Shown: piece after piece, positions 39,288 through 49,891 of the stretch
Layout: every line of letters begins with the position of its first letter
How positions within the stretch are numbered: the first letter of the stretch is position 1
Origin: Deinococcus ruber
GTDB lineage: Bacteria > Deinococcota > Deinococci > Deinococcales > Deinococcaceae
Length of the DNA: 64,000 nt
Reading direction: 5' to 3'
Assembly (NCBI RefSeq): GCF_014648095.1
Contig: NZ_BMQL01000002.1
Coordinates: 124,001-188,000, forward strand
Translations under genes and position numbers: made by a program
The notes under the pieces: generated by a model
What the model was told of the DNA's origin: nothing
The model's database searches: none
What the model saw: only the letters and a program-made list of their open reading frames with translations

Positions 39288-40436
39288 ATGAACGATGCCT
39301 ACCTGCCGCTGAACCGCCCCCGCCTGATCGCGCCCGGCCCGGTCGAAGTCGAACCTCGCGTGCTACTGGAACTCGCGCAGCCGCAGATGCACCACCGCGC
39401 CCCAGAGGGCCGGGCCAAGCTGCTGGAAGCCCGCGAAAAGCTGGCGCGGCTGCTGGGCGATCCTTATGAAGCCGTGATCGTGACCGGCAGCGGCACGGCG
39501 GCCTTCGAGGGAGCGCTGGTCAGTACGGTGCCGGAGGGCGCGAAGGTGGTCAATGCCTCGGCAGGCAAGTTCTCGGAGCGTTGGGGCGAGATGGCGGCGC
39601 GGCTCGGCTATGACGTGGTGAAGGTCGAGCGGCCCTGGGGCGAACTGCTGGACGCCGATGAGATCGCGCAGGCGTGCCGGGGCGCGGCGGCCTTGACCAT
39701 CACGCATTCGGAAACCAGCACCGGGGCGCTGCACGACCTCGAAGCGATTGCGAAGGCGGCGCGGGCTGTCAGCCCCGATCTGATCATCATTGCCGACTGC
39801 GTGACCAGCTACGGCGTGGCCGAGTTGCGCCCTGCCGCCTGGGGAATCGACGTGATCGTGTCGGGCAGCCAGAAGGGCACCGCCACCCCGCCGGGGCTGG
39901 GCTTCGTGCTGTTCAGCCCACAGGTGCAGGCGCGGCTGATTGCGGGCACGCGCCGGGGTTTTTACCTCGATCTGGAACGAGAGCTGAAGGGCCAGATGAA
40001 AGGCGATACCCCGCAGACGCCCGCCATCAACCTGATCTATGCCCTGAGCACCGCGCTCGACCGCATTCTGAGCGTGCCGCTGGAAGTGCTGTGGGCCGAG
40101 CAGAAGCGCAAGTGCGACGCGCTGGTGGCGGCTGGAACGGCGCTGGGCGCACCGGCATGGGCGGCACGTACCTCGCCCGCTGTGGCGGTGCTGCGGCCCC
40201 CGGCGGGCATCGGGGGCAAGGCCGTTGCTGCGAGGCTCGCCGAGATGGGGCAACGGGCGCTGCCGGGCCAGGCACCGCATGAAGATACGGTGTTCCGCCT
40301 CTCCACGATGGGATACGCCGACCGCTACGACGCCCTGTCCATCGCTGGGATTCTGGAAGATGCGTTCGGGGCGTTGGGCGTGCCCTTCGAGCGCGGCGTG
40401 GGCGTGGCAGCGGCCTGGGCCGCCCTGAAAGACTGA
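39288..40436 (+). CDS. class V aminotransferase (alanine-glyoxylate/phosphoserine type)
   Basis: A protein of 382 residues. [17 protein letters not shown] and MHHRAPEG open the fold, [17 protein letters not shown] is the cofactor region, [11 protein letters not shown] holds the Asp, and [16 protein letters not shown] carries the Schiff-base Lys. The family includes serine-pyruvate, alanine-glyoxylate and some phosphoserine aminotransferases. Being close to serA, it may convert 3-phosphohydroxypyruvate to phosphoserine. The start at 39288 gives the family N-terminus; an earlier ATG at 39243 would add 15 residues. No clear promoter was found. Confidence 0.88.
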   Translation: MNDAYLPLNRPRLIAPGPVEVEPRVLLELAQPQMHHRAPEGRAKLLEAREKLARLLGDPYEAVIVTGSGTAAFEGALVSTVPEGAKVVNASAGKFSERWGEMAARLGYDVVKVERPWGELLDADEIAQACRGAAALTITHSETSTGALHDLEAIAKAARAVSPDLIIIADCVTSYGVAELRPAAWGIDVIVSGSQKGTATPPGLGFVLFSPQVQARLIAGTRRGFYLDLERELKGQMKGDTPQTPAINLIYALSTALDRILSVPLEVLWAEQKRKCDALVAAGTALGAPAWAARTSPAVAVLRPPAGIGGKAVAARLAEMGQRALPGQAPHEDTVFRLSTMGYADRYDALSIAGILEDAFGALGVPFERGVGVAAAWAALKD

Positions 40437-40454
40437 CGCCGGACACAAACAGCC

Positions 40455-40492
40455 AGCGGGTGCCCCGGAAGTGAAGTCTCAGGGCACCCGCT
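40455..40492. terminator. terminator between the aminotransferase and HAD genes
   Basis: A perfect 11-bp stem (AGCGGGTGCCC with its complement) and a 16-nt loop between convergent genes; no T run on either side. Confidence 0.75.
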
Positions 40493-40505
40493 GTCAGCTT
40501 GCTGG

Positions 40506-40997
40506 TCAGATCGAGCGGGGCTTTTTCAGGGCCTCACGGTACTCAGCCACGGTGGTCTGAGACGAGCACTGGCTGGGGTGAACGTGCAGGATGCGCCGCC
40601 AGGCTTTGGGCTGCTGATCGTCCACGATGAGCTGCGGCTTGGGCAGGAATGCCACGAAGCACTGCGCTACGCCGCACACCTCGGCGCACTGGCGGGCGTA
40701 GTCTGCGCCCAGCGAACTCCAGCAGTACAGCGCCGCGCCCTGCTTGTACAGCGCCTTGACCTGCTTGATGACGGCAGGAATAGGAATCTGCCGGGTGCCG
40801 TAATGGCGCAGCAGCGTTTCATCGACATCGACGTAGACCGAGAGCGGCTGTCCGGGCGTGGGCGTCAGACAGGCATGGGCGATCAGGGCCGGTTCGGTTT
40901 CCTCGACCGCCGTAAGGGCTTGCTCGGGTTCCGCCTGCTCGTGGAGCGACTCGGACTCAGTGGGGCGCGGCTGAGCCGTGACAGGGAAAGCACTCAT
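40506..40997 (-). CDS. HAD superfamily protein
   Basis: A protein of 163 residues. An unstructured Glu/Pro/Thr-rich N-terminus (about 50 residues) precedes VYVDVDETLLRHYG, HAD motif I with two aspartates. LYCWSSLGADYA gives motif II Ser, FLPKP the motif III Lys, and LIVDDQQP the acidic motif IV. The cap is minimal, as in small phosphatases acting on proteins or nucleotides. ATG 40997 is 6 bases after TACATT. Substrate unknown; it stands next to pckA without shared transcription evidence. Confidence 0.78.
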   Translation of the reverse strand: MSAFPVTAQPRPTESESLHEQAEPEQALTAVEETEPALIAHACLTPTPGQPLSVYVDVDETLLRHYGTRQIPIPAVIKQVKALYKQGAALYCWSSLGADYARQCAEVCGVAQCFVAFLPKPQLIVDDQQPKAWRRILHVHPSQCSSQTTVAEYREALKKPRSI

Positions 40998-41108
40998 GCC
41001 CCTAATGTACCGCGCCGGGTGTACAACATTCTGACTGAACTCACCGATCTGAACAGCATAAAGAGCTGCACGCTGTTCAGGACGGCGTTTGGGTCGGGTG
41101 GCTCAGGT

Positions 41109-41146
41109 GCCGGGTGCGCTGTTACAGCGGCGGGAACACACCCGGC
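41109..41146 (-). terminator. nested hairpin after pckA
   Basis: GCCGGGTG/CACCCGGC encloses a second small stem, CGCTG-TTA-CAGCG. It lies 14 bases after the pckA stop and has no T run. Confidence 0.55.
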
Positions 41147-41159
41147 CTCGGCGTCACGT

Positions 41160-42758
<1,599 letters not shown>

Positions 42759-42983
42759 GATCTGTCCTCCTCTGAGTTGTAACACCTGTTAGCTTAGGGC
42801 CAGTATTCCCGATGGAAACGCTCCCGTGCAAGTTGTGCAGCGTCACGGTTCTGGTAACAGAAAGCGTCCGGGTGACACCAATTAGTGTAGACAGGGTACA
42901 AAACGGCGGCTGCCCGCTGCCGGTTTTTCACGTCTCGCGGCTGCTTGACCCGCTGCTCACGGCGTCGTTCTACACTGTGGGAA

Positions 42984-44195
42984 ATGCTCCGACCATTCGT
43001 GGTTCCGTTTGCGGCAGCTCTGCTGTTGCCACTTTCGGCGGCGCTGGTATACCGCGCTCTGCCTGCGGCGGGGAGTGGCATGCTGGCGGCGCCGCCCAAC
43101 GACAGCCGCGAGGGCATTCACCGCGAGGGGCGTCTGCGGCTGCCTCCGATGCCAGAGGTCGTGGGCGGGCAGATCGCCTATTTCCCGCCGCCGCTGCCCA
43201 CCGTGACCGTCGAGATTCCGCTGCCGCCGCGCCCTGCGCCTGCGCTGCCCACCGTGACCGTCTCGGTCCCCAGGTCGCCCGCCAGCATTCAGAACGCTCA
43301 CTCGCCGGGTTCACCCCAGGTGGGCCAGTCGGGGGCTGTTCGGCCCGGTGCTGTCCAGATCGCCAACGTCCATACCGACACGCCGGGCGTGACGCAGGCT
43401 GCGCCGACCGGCCTGAGCACCCTGACGCCGCTGAACGAGGGCGTGCCCGTCACTATGACGCGCCTTCAGGTGGGGCGGGTGCAGGTGGCGCTGCTGAGGG
43501 GCGGCCTGCCGGTGTCGCGGCATGTGCTGTGGCGCAGCAGCGTGGTGCAGTTCATCAAGGCGTCGGGCGCGGTGGCAGGCGTCAACGGCACCTTCTTCAA
43601 AGACGCGGCCATCGCCTCGAACGATTCCAACATGATGGGACCGCTGCTGACCGCCGACGGCACCTTTCTGCGCGAGTCTGACGCGTATCTGCTGGGCCGC
43701 ATCACCGGTCGCCCGCTGGTGGCCTGGTCGAACACTCAGTTTCTGGTCACGGCCTTTCGCCCGGCCACCATGAACCGCAAGGCGCAGGTCCAGGCGCTGC
43801 TGCCGGGAGTGACCGATGCCTTTGTGGCGGGCGCGTGGCTGGTGCGCGGCGGTCACGCCATCAGCGCCGCCGATATGAAGCGCTACGCCTCCTCTGATGC
43901 TCAGGAGGTGCGCCCCCGCGTGTTCTTCGGCGTGACCAAAGATGGACTGGGCATTGCCGGAGCCACCATCACGCCGGTCAGCAGCGCCGGTCTGGCCCGC
44001 ATCGCCGAGCAGGTGGGGGCGCAGGAAGCCGTGCTGATGGACAGCGGTTACAGCACCAGTCTGATCTACGGAGCGCAGGTGTTGGCGGTGGGCCACGCGT
44101 CGCGCAAGGTGCCTTCGCGTCCGGTGCCGCACGCCATCGTCTTTTTCAACCCAAGCTCGGTGCAGGCGCAGGGCAAACCGCTGCCGGGCAAATAG
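42984..44195 (+). CDS. phosphodiester glycosidase family protein (NAGPA/DUF2233)
   Basis: A protein of 403 residues with an N-terminal membrane/signal segment (FVVPFAAALLLPLSAALVY), a Pro/Val-rich linker (about residues 50-130, with PTVTVEIPLPP and PTVTVSVPRSP), then the NAGPA domain. That domain has GVNGTFF, AGAWLVRGG, RPRVFFGVTKDG, VLMDSGYSTSLIYG and RPVPHAIVFF. The family hydrolyses sugar-phosphodiester links and has been tied to exopolysaccharide or wall turnover. It is likely exported and anchored. ATG 42984 follows TACACT by 7 bases; TTGACC stands 20 bases further up. Confidence 0.85.
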   Translation: MLRPFVVPFAAALLLPLSAALVYRALPAAGSGMLAAPPNDSREGIHREGRLRLPPMPEVVGGQIAYFPPPLPTVTVEIPLPPRPAPALPTVTVSVPRSPASIQNAHSPGSPQVGQSGAVRPGAVQIANVHTDTPGVTQAAPTGLSTLTPLNEGVPVTMTRLQVGRVQVALLRGGLPVSRHVLWRSSVVQFIKASGAVAGVNGTFFKDAAIASNDSNMMGPLLTADGTFLRESDAYLLGRITGRPLVAWSNTQFLVTAFRPATMNRKAQVQALLPGVTDAFVAGAWLVRGGHAISAADMKRYASSDAQEVRPRVFFGVTKDGLGIAGATITPVSSAGLARIAEQVGAQEAVLMDSGYSTSLIYGAQVLAVGHASRKVPSRPVPHAIVFFNPSSVQAQGKPLPGK

Positions 44196-44267
44196 GGAAG
44201 ACCTGTACCGTCCCGCGTGGCATCTGTCCTGAAAGCGGGGGAAGCTGTCTCGCCTACACTGAGCGTC

Positions 44268-45041
44268 ATGACCGAGATCATTTCTTCGCGGATGGGCGGC
44301 GTTGCGCTGGGCGACGTGACTGCCTGGCTGGACAGCTATCTGAACGTTTCCAGCTTTAAAGACTGGAGCAACAACGGCCTTCAGGTCGAGGGAAACAGCA
44401 CCGTGACCCGGATCGCGGCCAGCGTGGATACCAGCCTTCGCAGCATCGAGGAGGCCATTTCCAGCGGCGCAGACCTGATGGTGGTGCACCACGGACTGTT
44501 CTGGAACAAGCCCCTCATGGTGACGGGGCCGCATCGTCGCCGCCTTCAGACCGCGCTCGACGCCGGACTGAGCATCTATGCCGCGCACCTGCCACTCGAC
44601 GCCCACCCCGAGATCGGCAACAACGCCATGATCGCCTCGGCCCTGAGCCTGCAGGACGCCAGCCCCTTTGCCAGCATCGGGCAGATGGGCGAACTGCCCT
44701 ATGAGCAGACCCTTCAGGAATTTGCCGAGCGGGTGCAGAAGCTGACCGGCGAAATCTGTCTGGTTCACGGCGGGGGCGGCGGCAGCGGCGTGCGGCGGCT
44801 GGGCATCGTGTCGGGCAGCGGCGCGGAGTTCATTACCCAGGCGGCGGAACTGGGCCTGGATACCCTGCTGACCGGCGAGCCGGAACACAAGCACTTCCAC
44901 GACGCCTTCGAACTGGGCCTGAACGTGGTGTATGCGGGCCACTACGAAACCGAGGTCTTTGGCGTGCGGGCGCTGGCGGCAAAACTGGAGGAGCAGTTCG
45001 GCTTGCCGTGGCAGTTTCTGCATCTCCCGACGGGGCTGTGA
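44268..45041 (+). CDS. Nif3-like dinuclear metal centre protein
   Basis: A protein of 257 residues. NNGLQVEG is an early conserved motif, MVVHHGLFW gives two His ligands, and AAHLPLDAH gives Asp/His. TGEPEHKHFHDAFELGLNVV, then YAGHYETE carries the remaining His and Glu. The fold is the Nif3/YbgI/DUF34 family that holds two metal ions in a toroidal hexamer; proposed roles include GTP cyclohydrolase-like or protein-binding activity. ATG 44268 is 7 bases after TACACT. It is followed by tmk on the same strand. Confidence 0.9.
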   Translation: MTEIISSRMGGVALGDVTAWLDSYLNVSSFKDWSNNGLQVEGNSTVTRIAASVDTSLRSIEEAISSGADLMVVHHGLFWNKPLMVTGPHRRRLQTALDAGLSIYAAHLPLDAHPEIGNNAMIASALSLQDASPFASIGQMGELPYEQTLQEFAERVQKLTGEICLVHGGGGGSGVRRLGIVSGSGAEFITQAAELGLDTLLTGEPEHKHFHDAFELGLNVVYAGHYETEVFGVRALAAKLEEQFGLPWQFLHLPTGL

Positions 45042-45126
45042 GGGCGTGGAGCACGTGGCCTATGGCGTGTAAAGACCGTTCCCACAGGTTGCTCACCACC
45101 CGCTGCAGGCTCTCCCGGCAGGGCGA

Positions 45127-45750
45127 ATGAGCGGCCTCTTCATCAGTTTCGAGGGGCCGGAAGGCGCGGGCAAATCCACCCAGCTTCGGCGGCTGGCGGC
45201 GCGGCTGGCAGCAGGCGGGCACCCCCACCTGCTGACCCGCGAACCGGGCGGCACCGACATCGGAGACAAGCTGCGTTCGCTGGTGCTCGACACCCGCAGT
45301 CACCTGACCGCCATGACCGAGTTTCTGATCTACAGCGGCAGCCGCGCCCAGCTGGTGCAGGAAGTAATCCGGCCCGCGCTGGGCAGGGGAGAACTGGTTG
45401 TGTGTGACCGCTACGTCGATTCGTCGTATGCGTATCAGGGGTACGGGCGCGGCCTCGATCTGGCGCAGCTGCGGGCCGTGAGCGCGGCGGCCACCGGCGG
45501 CCTGATGCCCGACCTCACATTCCTGCTGGACATCGACCCGGAAACCGGACTGGCGCGGGCGGCGCGGGTGGGCGAACCCGACCGCATCGAGCGGGCCGGA
45601 CTGGACTTTCACTGGCGGCTGAAACGGGGCTTTCTGGAGCTGGCTGCCCAGGAGCCGAAGCGCTTTGTGGTACTGGACGCTACCCGCGACCCAGACGCCC
45701 TGGAAGCCGATATCTGGGCGGCGGTATCGGAGCGGCTGTCCGAGAACTGA
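45127..45750 (+). CDS. tmk: thymidylate kinase
   Basis: A protein of 207 residues. FEGPEGAGKSTQ at about 8-19 is the P-loop, LTREPGGTDIGDKLR is the dTMP-binding DRX-like/EPGG motif, and VVCDRYVDSSYAYQGYGRGL contains the catalytic/lid Arg region. It phosphorylates dTMP to dTDP, needed for DNA synthesis. GGCAGGG lies upstream of the ATG as a weak ribosome site. Its end is 8 bases from the end of the convergent glutamine cyclotransferase gene. Confidence 0.95.
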   Translation: MSGLFISFEGPEGAGKSTQLRRLAARLAAGGHPHLLTREPGGTDIGDKLRSLVLDTRSHLTAMTEFLIYSGSRAQLVQEVIRPALGRGELVVCDRYVDSSYAYQGYGRGLDLAQLRAVSAAATGGLMPDLTFLLDIDPETGLARAARVGEPDRIERAGLDFHWRLKRGFLELAAQEPKRFVVLDATRDPDALEADIWAAVSERLSEN

Positions 45751-45757
45751 GGCCCGC

Positions 45758-46588
45758 TTATTGCCCGGCTGCCAGCCCCGGCACGCGCACCTCGAAGACG
45801 GTGGGCCAGCGCTTGCCCGTCAGCAGCAGCGTTCCCCGCGCTTTGTTGTACGCGACGCCGTTGGGCACATCGTCGAAGGTGGGGGTGCGGCCCGCTTTCT
45901 GCGTGTCGCTGGCGGCCTCGCGGCTCAGCTCGGACACGTCCAGCCACGCGGTCACCTTGCCAGTTTTGGGGTCGATCCGGGCGATTTTGGTGGTCAGCCA
46001 GATGTTGGCCCACACCCAGCCACCCGCGTATTCCAGTTCGTTCAGGTTCGTGACGGGCATGCCCTGAGCCGTTACCTTCACGCTTTTCTTGATGGCGAAG
46101 GTCAGTGGATCGCGCCACGTCAGGGTGTCGCTGCCGTCGCTCATGATGAGCTGGGTGCCGTCGTTGGTCAGGCCCCAGCCCTCGCCGTCGTAGCGGAAGC
46201 GGCCCGTTTCCTTGAGGGTGGCGGCGTCGTACACGAAGGCCAGCCCGCTCTGCCACGTCAGCTCGAAGAGTTGCCCGTTCAGCACGCTGACGCCTTCTCC
46301 GAATACTCCGGCGACTGGCGGCGTCCGCATCTGCATCGGCTTGCCGCTGTCGAGAGCTACACGCCGTACCCCCGATTGTCCCTCCAGCCCCGTTCCTTCG
46401 TACAGCACGCCACCTGCCAGCTCGAAGCCCTCGGTAAAGGCCGCTGGGTCGTGCGGCAGGCGGCTGACCACCACCGGCCTGTACACCGGAAGAGAGGTGC
46501 GGGGCGTCGTTCTGGCCTGCACCACCGGGGCTGCGCCGACCAGCAGCAGAAGGGCGACAGGCAGGGCAAGGGGGGCGGCAGGCTTCAC
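45758..46588 (-). CDS. glutaminyl-peptide cyclotransferase (bacterial QC)
   Basis: A protein of 276 residues with an N-terminal signal peptide (VKPAAPLALPVALLLLVGAA). The five-bladed propeller of plant/bacterial glutamine cyclotransferase follows: HDPAAFTEGFELAGGVLYEG, TGLEGQSGVRRVAL, LFELTWQSGLAFVYD, FRYDGEGWGLTNDG, LNELEYAGGWVWANIW and VPNGVAYNKARGTLLLTGK. It forms N-terminal pyroglutamate on exported peptides. The start is GTG 46588, 6 bases after TACACT (leaderless); this also yields the proper signal peptide. Confidence 0.9.
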   Translation of the reverse strand: MKPAAPLALPVALLLLVGAAPVVQARTTPRTSLPVYRPVVVSRLPHDPAAFTEGFELAGGVLYEGTGLEGQSGVRRVALDSGKPMQMRTPPVAGVFGEGVSVLNGQLFELTWQSGLAFVYDAATLKETGRFRYDGEGWGLTNDGTQLIMSDGSDTLTWRDPLTFAIKKSVKVTAQGMPVTNLNELEYAGGWVWANIWLTTKIARIDPKTGKVTAWLDVSELSREAASDTQKAGRTPTFDDVPNGVAYNKARGTLLLTGKRWPTVFEVRVPGLAAGQ

Positions 46589-46704
46589 GCCCCCAGTGTA
46601 GAGAAGGCGGGGGCTTTGTGCATTGGCATTCTGGCTGAGTTTTTCTGAAGCAGGTGGGCACAGGCGGTGTCGAACCCTGAGGGGAGACGCTGGAAACGTT
46701 CCCG

Positions 46705-47811
46705 TTACAGGAGTTCCTCCAATGCCCGCTGCGCCGCCTGTACCACCTCTGGCTGAGGGTCGCGGCTCAGGCGTTCCAGCTCGGTGGTGTCGTGCCAGCG
46801 TCCCCAGGCCCACGCTGCCGCCTCGCGCACTTCCCAGGCGGGATCGCGGCTTGCCAGTGTCAGCACGTCGCGCCCTCGCCGCTGCGGGTCGTTGCCCACC
46901 ACCGTGGCAGCGTTGCGGGCCATGCCCTTGCGCCGGGGCCGGGCAAAAGCGGTGTGCCCGAACGAACGCAGAAATTCACGCTCCGAGACGCCGAAAAACC
47001 GCCGCAGATCGGGGTGGGCCAGCTCCGGATCGGGCTGAAACAGCGTGGCGAGCGGCCCGGCGTGCAGGCTCCACGGACAGACCTCGCTGCACACGTCACA
47101 GCCCAGCAGCCACTCGCCCACCGCCGGGCGCAGATGCCACGGCAGCGGCCCCCGGTGCTCGATGGTCAGGGCCGACAGGCAGACGCGGGCGTCGATCAGG
47201 CGGTCTGGCCCGATGGCGTCGGTGGGGCACGCCGAGATGCAGCGGGTACAGCGTCCGCAGCGGTCTGGGTGGCTGGCGGGCAGTTCGGGCGCGGGCAGGT
47301 CGGTCAGCAGCACCGCCAGCGTCACGAACGCGCCCAGCGAGGTCGAGAGCAGCATGCCCGATTTGCCCTGCCAGCCGGGAAAGGCCCGCCCCGCGAGAGA
47401 GCGTTCCAGAATCGGCCCATGATCGACGTAGCCCCGTGCCCGCACGCCCAGGCTCTCGGCCTCGGTCTTCAGGCGCTCCAGCAGCGGCTCCAGCTGCGTG
47501 TGATAGTCGGGCGTCCAGGCGTAGCGGGCCACTCTGCCCAGCCGCACGCCCCGCGCAGGCACCGGCTGTTCGGGGAAGGAATGTGCGGCACCCAGCACCA
47601 GCACGCTGCCCACGCCCGCCAGCGAACTCGACAGGTCGGCGCGGCGCGGAAGCTGGCGCGTCAGGTAGTCCATCCCGCCCTGTCGCCCGCTATCCAGCCA
47701 GCTCTGATAGCGCCCTAGGTCTGCTGGAACGGGCGCGGCGTCGGCCCAGCCTGCCACGTCGAAGCCCAGGCTCAGGGCCAGATCGGTGAGGTGGGTGCGG
47801 GCGTCGGACAT
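46705..47811 (-). CDS. queG: epoxyqueuosine reductase
   Basis: A protein of 368 residues. An N-terminal cobalamin-binding region (ARYAWTPDYHTQLEPLLERL and YVDHGPILERSLA) precedes two 4Fe-4S clusters, CGRCTRCISACPT and GCDVCSEVCPW. A C-terminal HEAT-like part (AWEVREAAAWAWGRW, PEVVQAAQRALEEL) is also typical. It performs the last step of queuosine synthesis on tRNA. ATG 47811 is 7 bases after TATCCT. Confidence 0.95.
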   Translation of the reverse strand: MSDARTHLTDLALSLGFDVAGWADAAPVPADLGRYQSWLDSGRQGGMDYLTRQLPRRADLSSSLAGVGSVLVLGAAHSFPEQPVPARGVRLGRVARYAWTPDYHTQLEPLLERLKTEAESLGVRARGYVDHGPILERSLAGRAFPGWQGKSGMLLSTSLGAFVTLAVLLTDLPAPELPASHPDRCGRCTRCISACPTDAIGPDRLIDARVCLSALTIEHRGPLPWHLRPAVGEWLLGCDVCSEVCPWSLHAGPLATLFQPDPELAHPDLRRFFGVSEREFLRSFGHTAFARPRRKGMARNAATVVGNDPQRRGRDVLTLASRDPAWEVREAAAWAWGRWHDTTELERLSRDPQPEVVQAAQRALEELL

Positions 47812-47874
47812 CGGCCACAGGATAGCGGCAGCCCACCCGATAGAAGGGGAGAGCCGCCGCTGTTGAAGATGTAA

Positions 47875-48087
47875 TTATCGTGCTGAGGTAAGAGTCAAAA
47901 TTCTGTATATGGCCTTTGATAAAATATATGGAGCCAGCAAAGTGTAGATTATCGTCGAACCTCGACCCAGATAGCGGTTGACGAGATTATAGCCACCCAC
48001 AAAAACCAAGAACCAGATAAAAAATCCAAGAATGAAGAGCCAAGCAGCAGGTTTAGGACGTTGGAAAGAAGACGACTGATCTGCCAT
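47875..48087 (-). CDS. small two-helix membrane protein, 70 residues
   Basis: Not recognised. It reads MADQSSSFQRPKPAAW then two membrane helices (LFILGFFIWFLVFVGGYNLV and TIIYTLLAPYILSKAIY) and a short basic tail. AGAGGT lies 6 bases before the ATG. The segment is richer in A/T than its neighbours, which may reflect membrane codons or transfer. It lies between queG and pgl on the same strand. Confidence 0.62.
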   Translation of the reverse strand: MADQSSSFQRPKPAAWLFILGFFIWFLVFVGGYNLVNRYLGRGSTIIYTLLAPYILSKAIYRILTLTSAR

Positions 48088-48131
48088 GTGGATACCTCTT
48101 CTACGGTCTTCTACTGCCGAGATGTTCTAAT

Positions 48132-48809
48132 TTACAGCTTCAACTGTGCCGCCGCCGCCGTATCCATGTACCACAGCGCATTCTGCACGCCCTGTACCGG
48201 GTGGCCTTCCACGCCGCCCATGCCGTTCTGCACCTCGCGCAGCGTTTCGGCCTTGCTGGCACCCGTCACCAGCAGCCAGCGCTCGCGGGCCGCGTTGATC
48301 TCGGCAAACGTGAAGCTGATGCGCCAGGTATTGAGTTTGGGCACCCAGTTGGCAATCACGCGCCCGCTGGCATGCAGGCCCTCGGTGTCGGGGAAGAGGC
48401 TGGCGGTGTGCCCGTCGTCGCCCATGCCCAGCAGCACCACGTCCAAGCGCTCTGGCAGCAGCGCGGCGTAGGCGGCAGCCGCTTCGTGCGGGTCGCGCTC
48501 GCCCTCGATGCGGTGCACCTGCGCGGGCGGAATGCTCACGTGGTCGAGCAGGCCCAGCTTGGCAGCGCGGTAATTGCTGTCCTCGCTGTCCGGACCCACA
48601 CTGCGTTCATCCGAGAAGTAGATATGCACGTGTTCCCAGTCCACGGGCAGTGCCTTCAGGGCGCTGTACATCAGTTTGGGTGTGCTGCCACCCGAGAGCG
48701 CGACATGAAAGCTGCCCCGCTCCTTGATGGCTGCCTGCGCCGCCCGCGCCAGATGCTTGGCGCACAGCGTCGCGGCGGCTTCGGGGGTGGCCGAGACGAA
48801 GACCTTCAT
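48132..48809 (-). CDS. pgl: 6-phosphogluconolactonase
   Basis: A protein of 225 residues. [15 protein letters not shown] is the phosphate-binding loop of the SugarP_isomerase fold, [20 protein letters not shown] the substrate region, and [19 protein letters not shown] holds the catalytic His. It hydrolyses 6-phosphogluconolactone, the product of Zwf. It overlaps opcA by 4 bases, so it is the end of the gnd-zwf-opcA-pgl cluster. Confidence 0.95.
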   Translation of the reverse strand: MKVFVSATPEAAATLCAKHLARAAQAAIKERGSFHVALSGGSTPKLMYSALKALPVDWEHVHIYFSDERSVGPDSEDSNYRAAKLGLLDHVSIPPAQVHRIEGERDPHEAAAAYAALLPERLDVVLLGMGDDGHTASLFPDTEGLHASGRVIANWVPKLNTWRISFTFAEINAARERWLLVTGASKAETLREVQNGMGGVEGHPVQGVQNALWYMDTAAAAQLKL

Positions 48810-49756
48810 GCTTTCGCCATGCTGTCGTGTGCCAGATTCCAGGCAGCCTCGAACAGCGCGGCCCGCTCCGGGTGCGACATCACGCGGGCCAGCCCTTCGC
48901 TTAGGCTCATGCGCGGAATGACCACCTCGGTCTGCCGGTCAACCTGATTGAACTCGGCATGAACGCGGCACATCTCCTTGCCCTCGGTTTCCAGCGCAAA
49001 CCGCACGCCGTCTCCGGTCAGTTCGATGTGGCACAGGTCGCCGTTTTCGCGCTGGCAGTGCCCCTGCACGAAGTTCACGCGTTTCAAGCTGTCCCAGCCC
49101 AGCGTCGCGGCGATCCAGCCCGCGAACAGCCGAGCCGCCAGATCGTTTTCTCCAGCGTAAGCGACTTTTAGGTTCTGCACCTGCGACAGTTTGGCAACCG
49201 CGTCGGGGCTGTCGAAAATCTGCGCCAGTGCCTCGCGCCAGCCCGCCGAGCGGCTCCAGCCCAGGTCGGCCAGGGCGTAGTGGTTGCTGGGCGGCAGATT
49301 CAGCGTCAGGCTGTCGGCAATCACCTGATCGGCAATGTCGGTCAGCTCTTTGAGCAGCGCACCTTCAGGCGCGGTTTCGGAAGCCCACCACACATGGTTG
49401 ATGGTGGCGGGGCGCAGCAGCGGCAGAATCGCGCCCTGAAGCTGCTCGGGGTTGGCGTTCAGCACCACGCGCTCGACATACACGCCCTTCTGCGGAATCA
49501 GGCTGGCCTGCACGCCGATCAGCTCATTGCCGTCCATCACACCCACGATCTGCCGCCCGGCGTAGCGCCCTTCCAGGCCAGAAAGGGTGTCCTGCACGCG
49601 CTTCAGGTGCCGACTGGTCGTCAGCGCGATGATGTTTCCGGTAAAGGCCCGCGTTTCGACCTGCGCTTCGTCCCAGAGCGTATCCAGGCTGCTCTGCACA
49701 TGCCGCACATCGGTATGCACCGGGCCGAGAGGTTTGTATTGCACGGCTTCAGGCAT
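48806..49756 (-). CDS. opcA: glucose-6-phosphate dehydrogenase assembly protein OpcA
   Basis: A protein of 316 residues, OpcA-like throughout ([71 protein letters not shown]). In cyanobacteria and actinobacteria OpcA activates glucose-6-phosphate dehydrogenase, in cyanobacteria under thioredoxin control. Two cysteines near [15 protein letters not shown] could be redox sensitive. AAGGAG lies 5 bases before the ATG. A TGATG-type repeat occupies the 135-base gap between it and zwf. Confidence 0.93.
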   Translation of the reverse strand: MPEAVQYKPLGPVHTDVRHVQSSLDTLWDEAQVETRAFTGNIIALTTSRHLKRVQDTLSGLEGRYAGRQIVGVMDGNELIGVQASLIPQKGVYVERVVLNANPEQLQGAILPLLRPATINHVWWASETAPEGALLKELTDIADQVIADSLTLNLPPSNHYALADLGWSRSAGWREALAQIFDSPDAVAKLSQVQNLKVAYAGENDLAARLFAGWIAATLGWDSLKRVNFVQGHCQRENGDLCHIELTGDGVRFALETEGKEMCRVHAEFNQVDRQTEVVIPRMSLSEGLARVMSHPERAALFEAAWNLAHDSMAKA

Positions 49757-49780
49757 GGTTACTCCTTAACAGCAGTGAGG

Positions 49781-49810
49781 GGTGATGCGGGATGAGTGAT
49801 GAGTCGCTGG
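49781..49810. repeat. TGATG-type dispersed repeat, copy 3 left arm
   Basis: Units GGTGATGCGGGATGAGTGAT stand between zwf and opcA, with an inverted partner at 49859-49874. The following word GAGTCGCTGGAGGC is shared in form with copy 2 (GAGACGCTGAAGGC). Confidence 0.7.
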
Positions 49811-49858
49811 AGGCTCTGAGACGACAGTACCCAGATCTCCGCCAACTGCTTTGAGTCC

Positions 49859-49874
49859 ACATCACTCATCACCC
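49859..49874. repeat. TGATG-type dispersed repeat, copy 3 right arm
   Basis: ACATCACTCATCACCC, the inverted partner of 49781-49810. Confidence 0.7.
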
Positions 49875-49891
49875 GAACCACACCACGCTCT

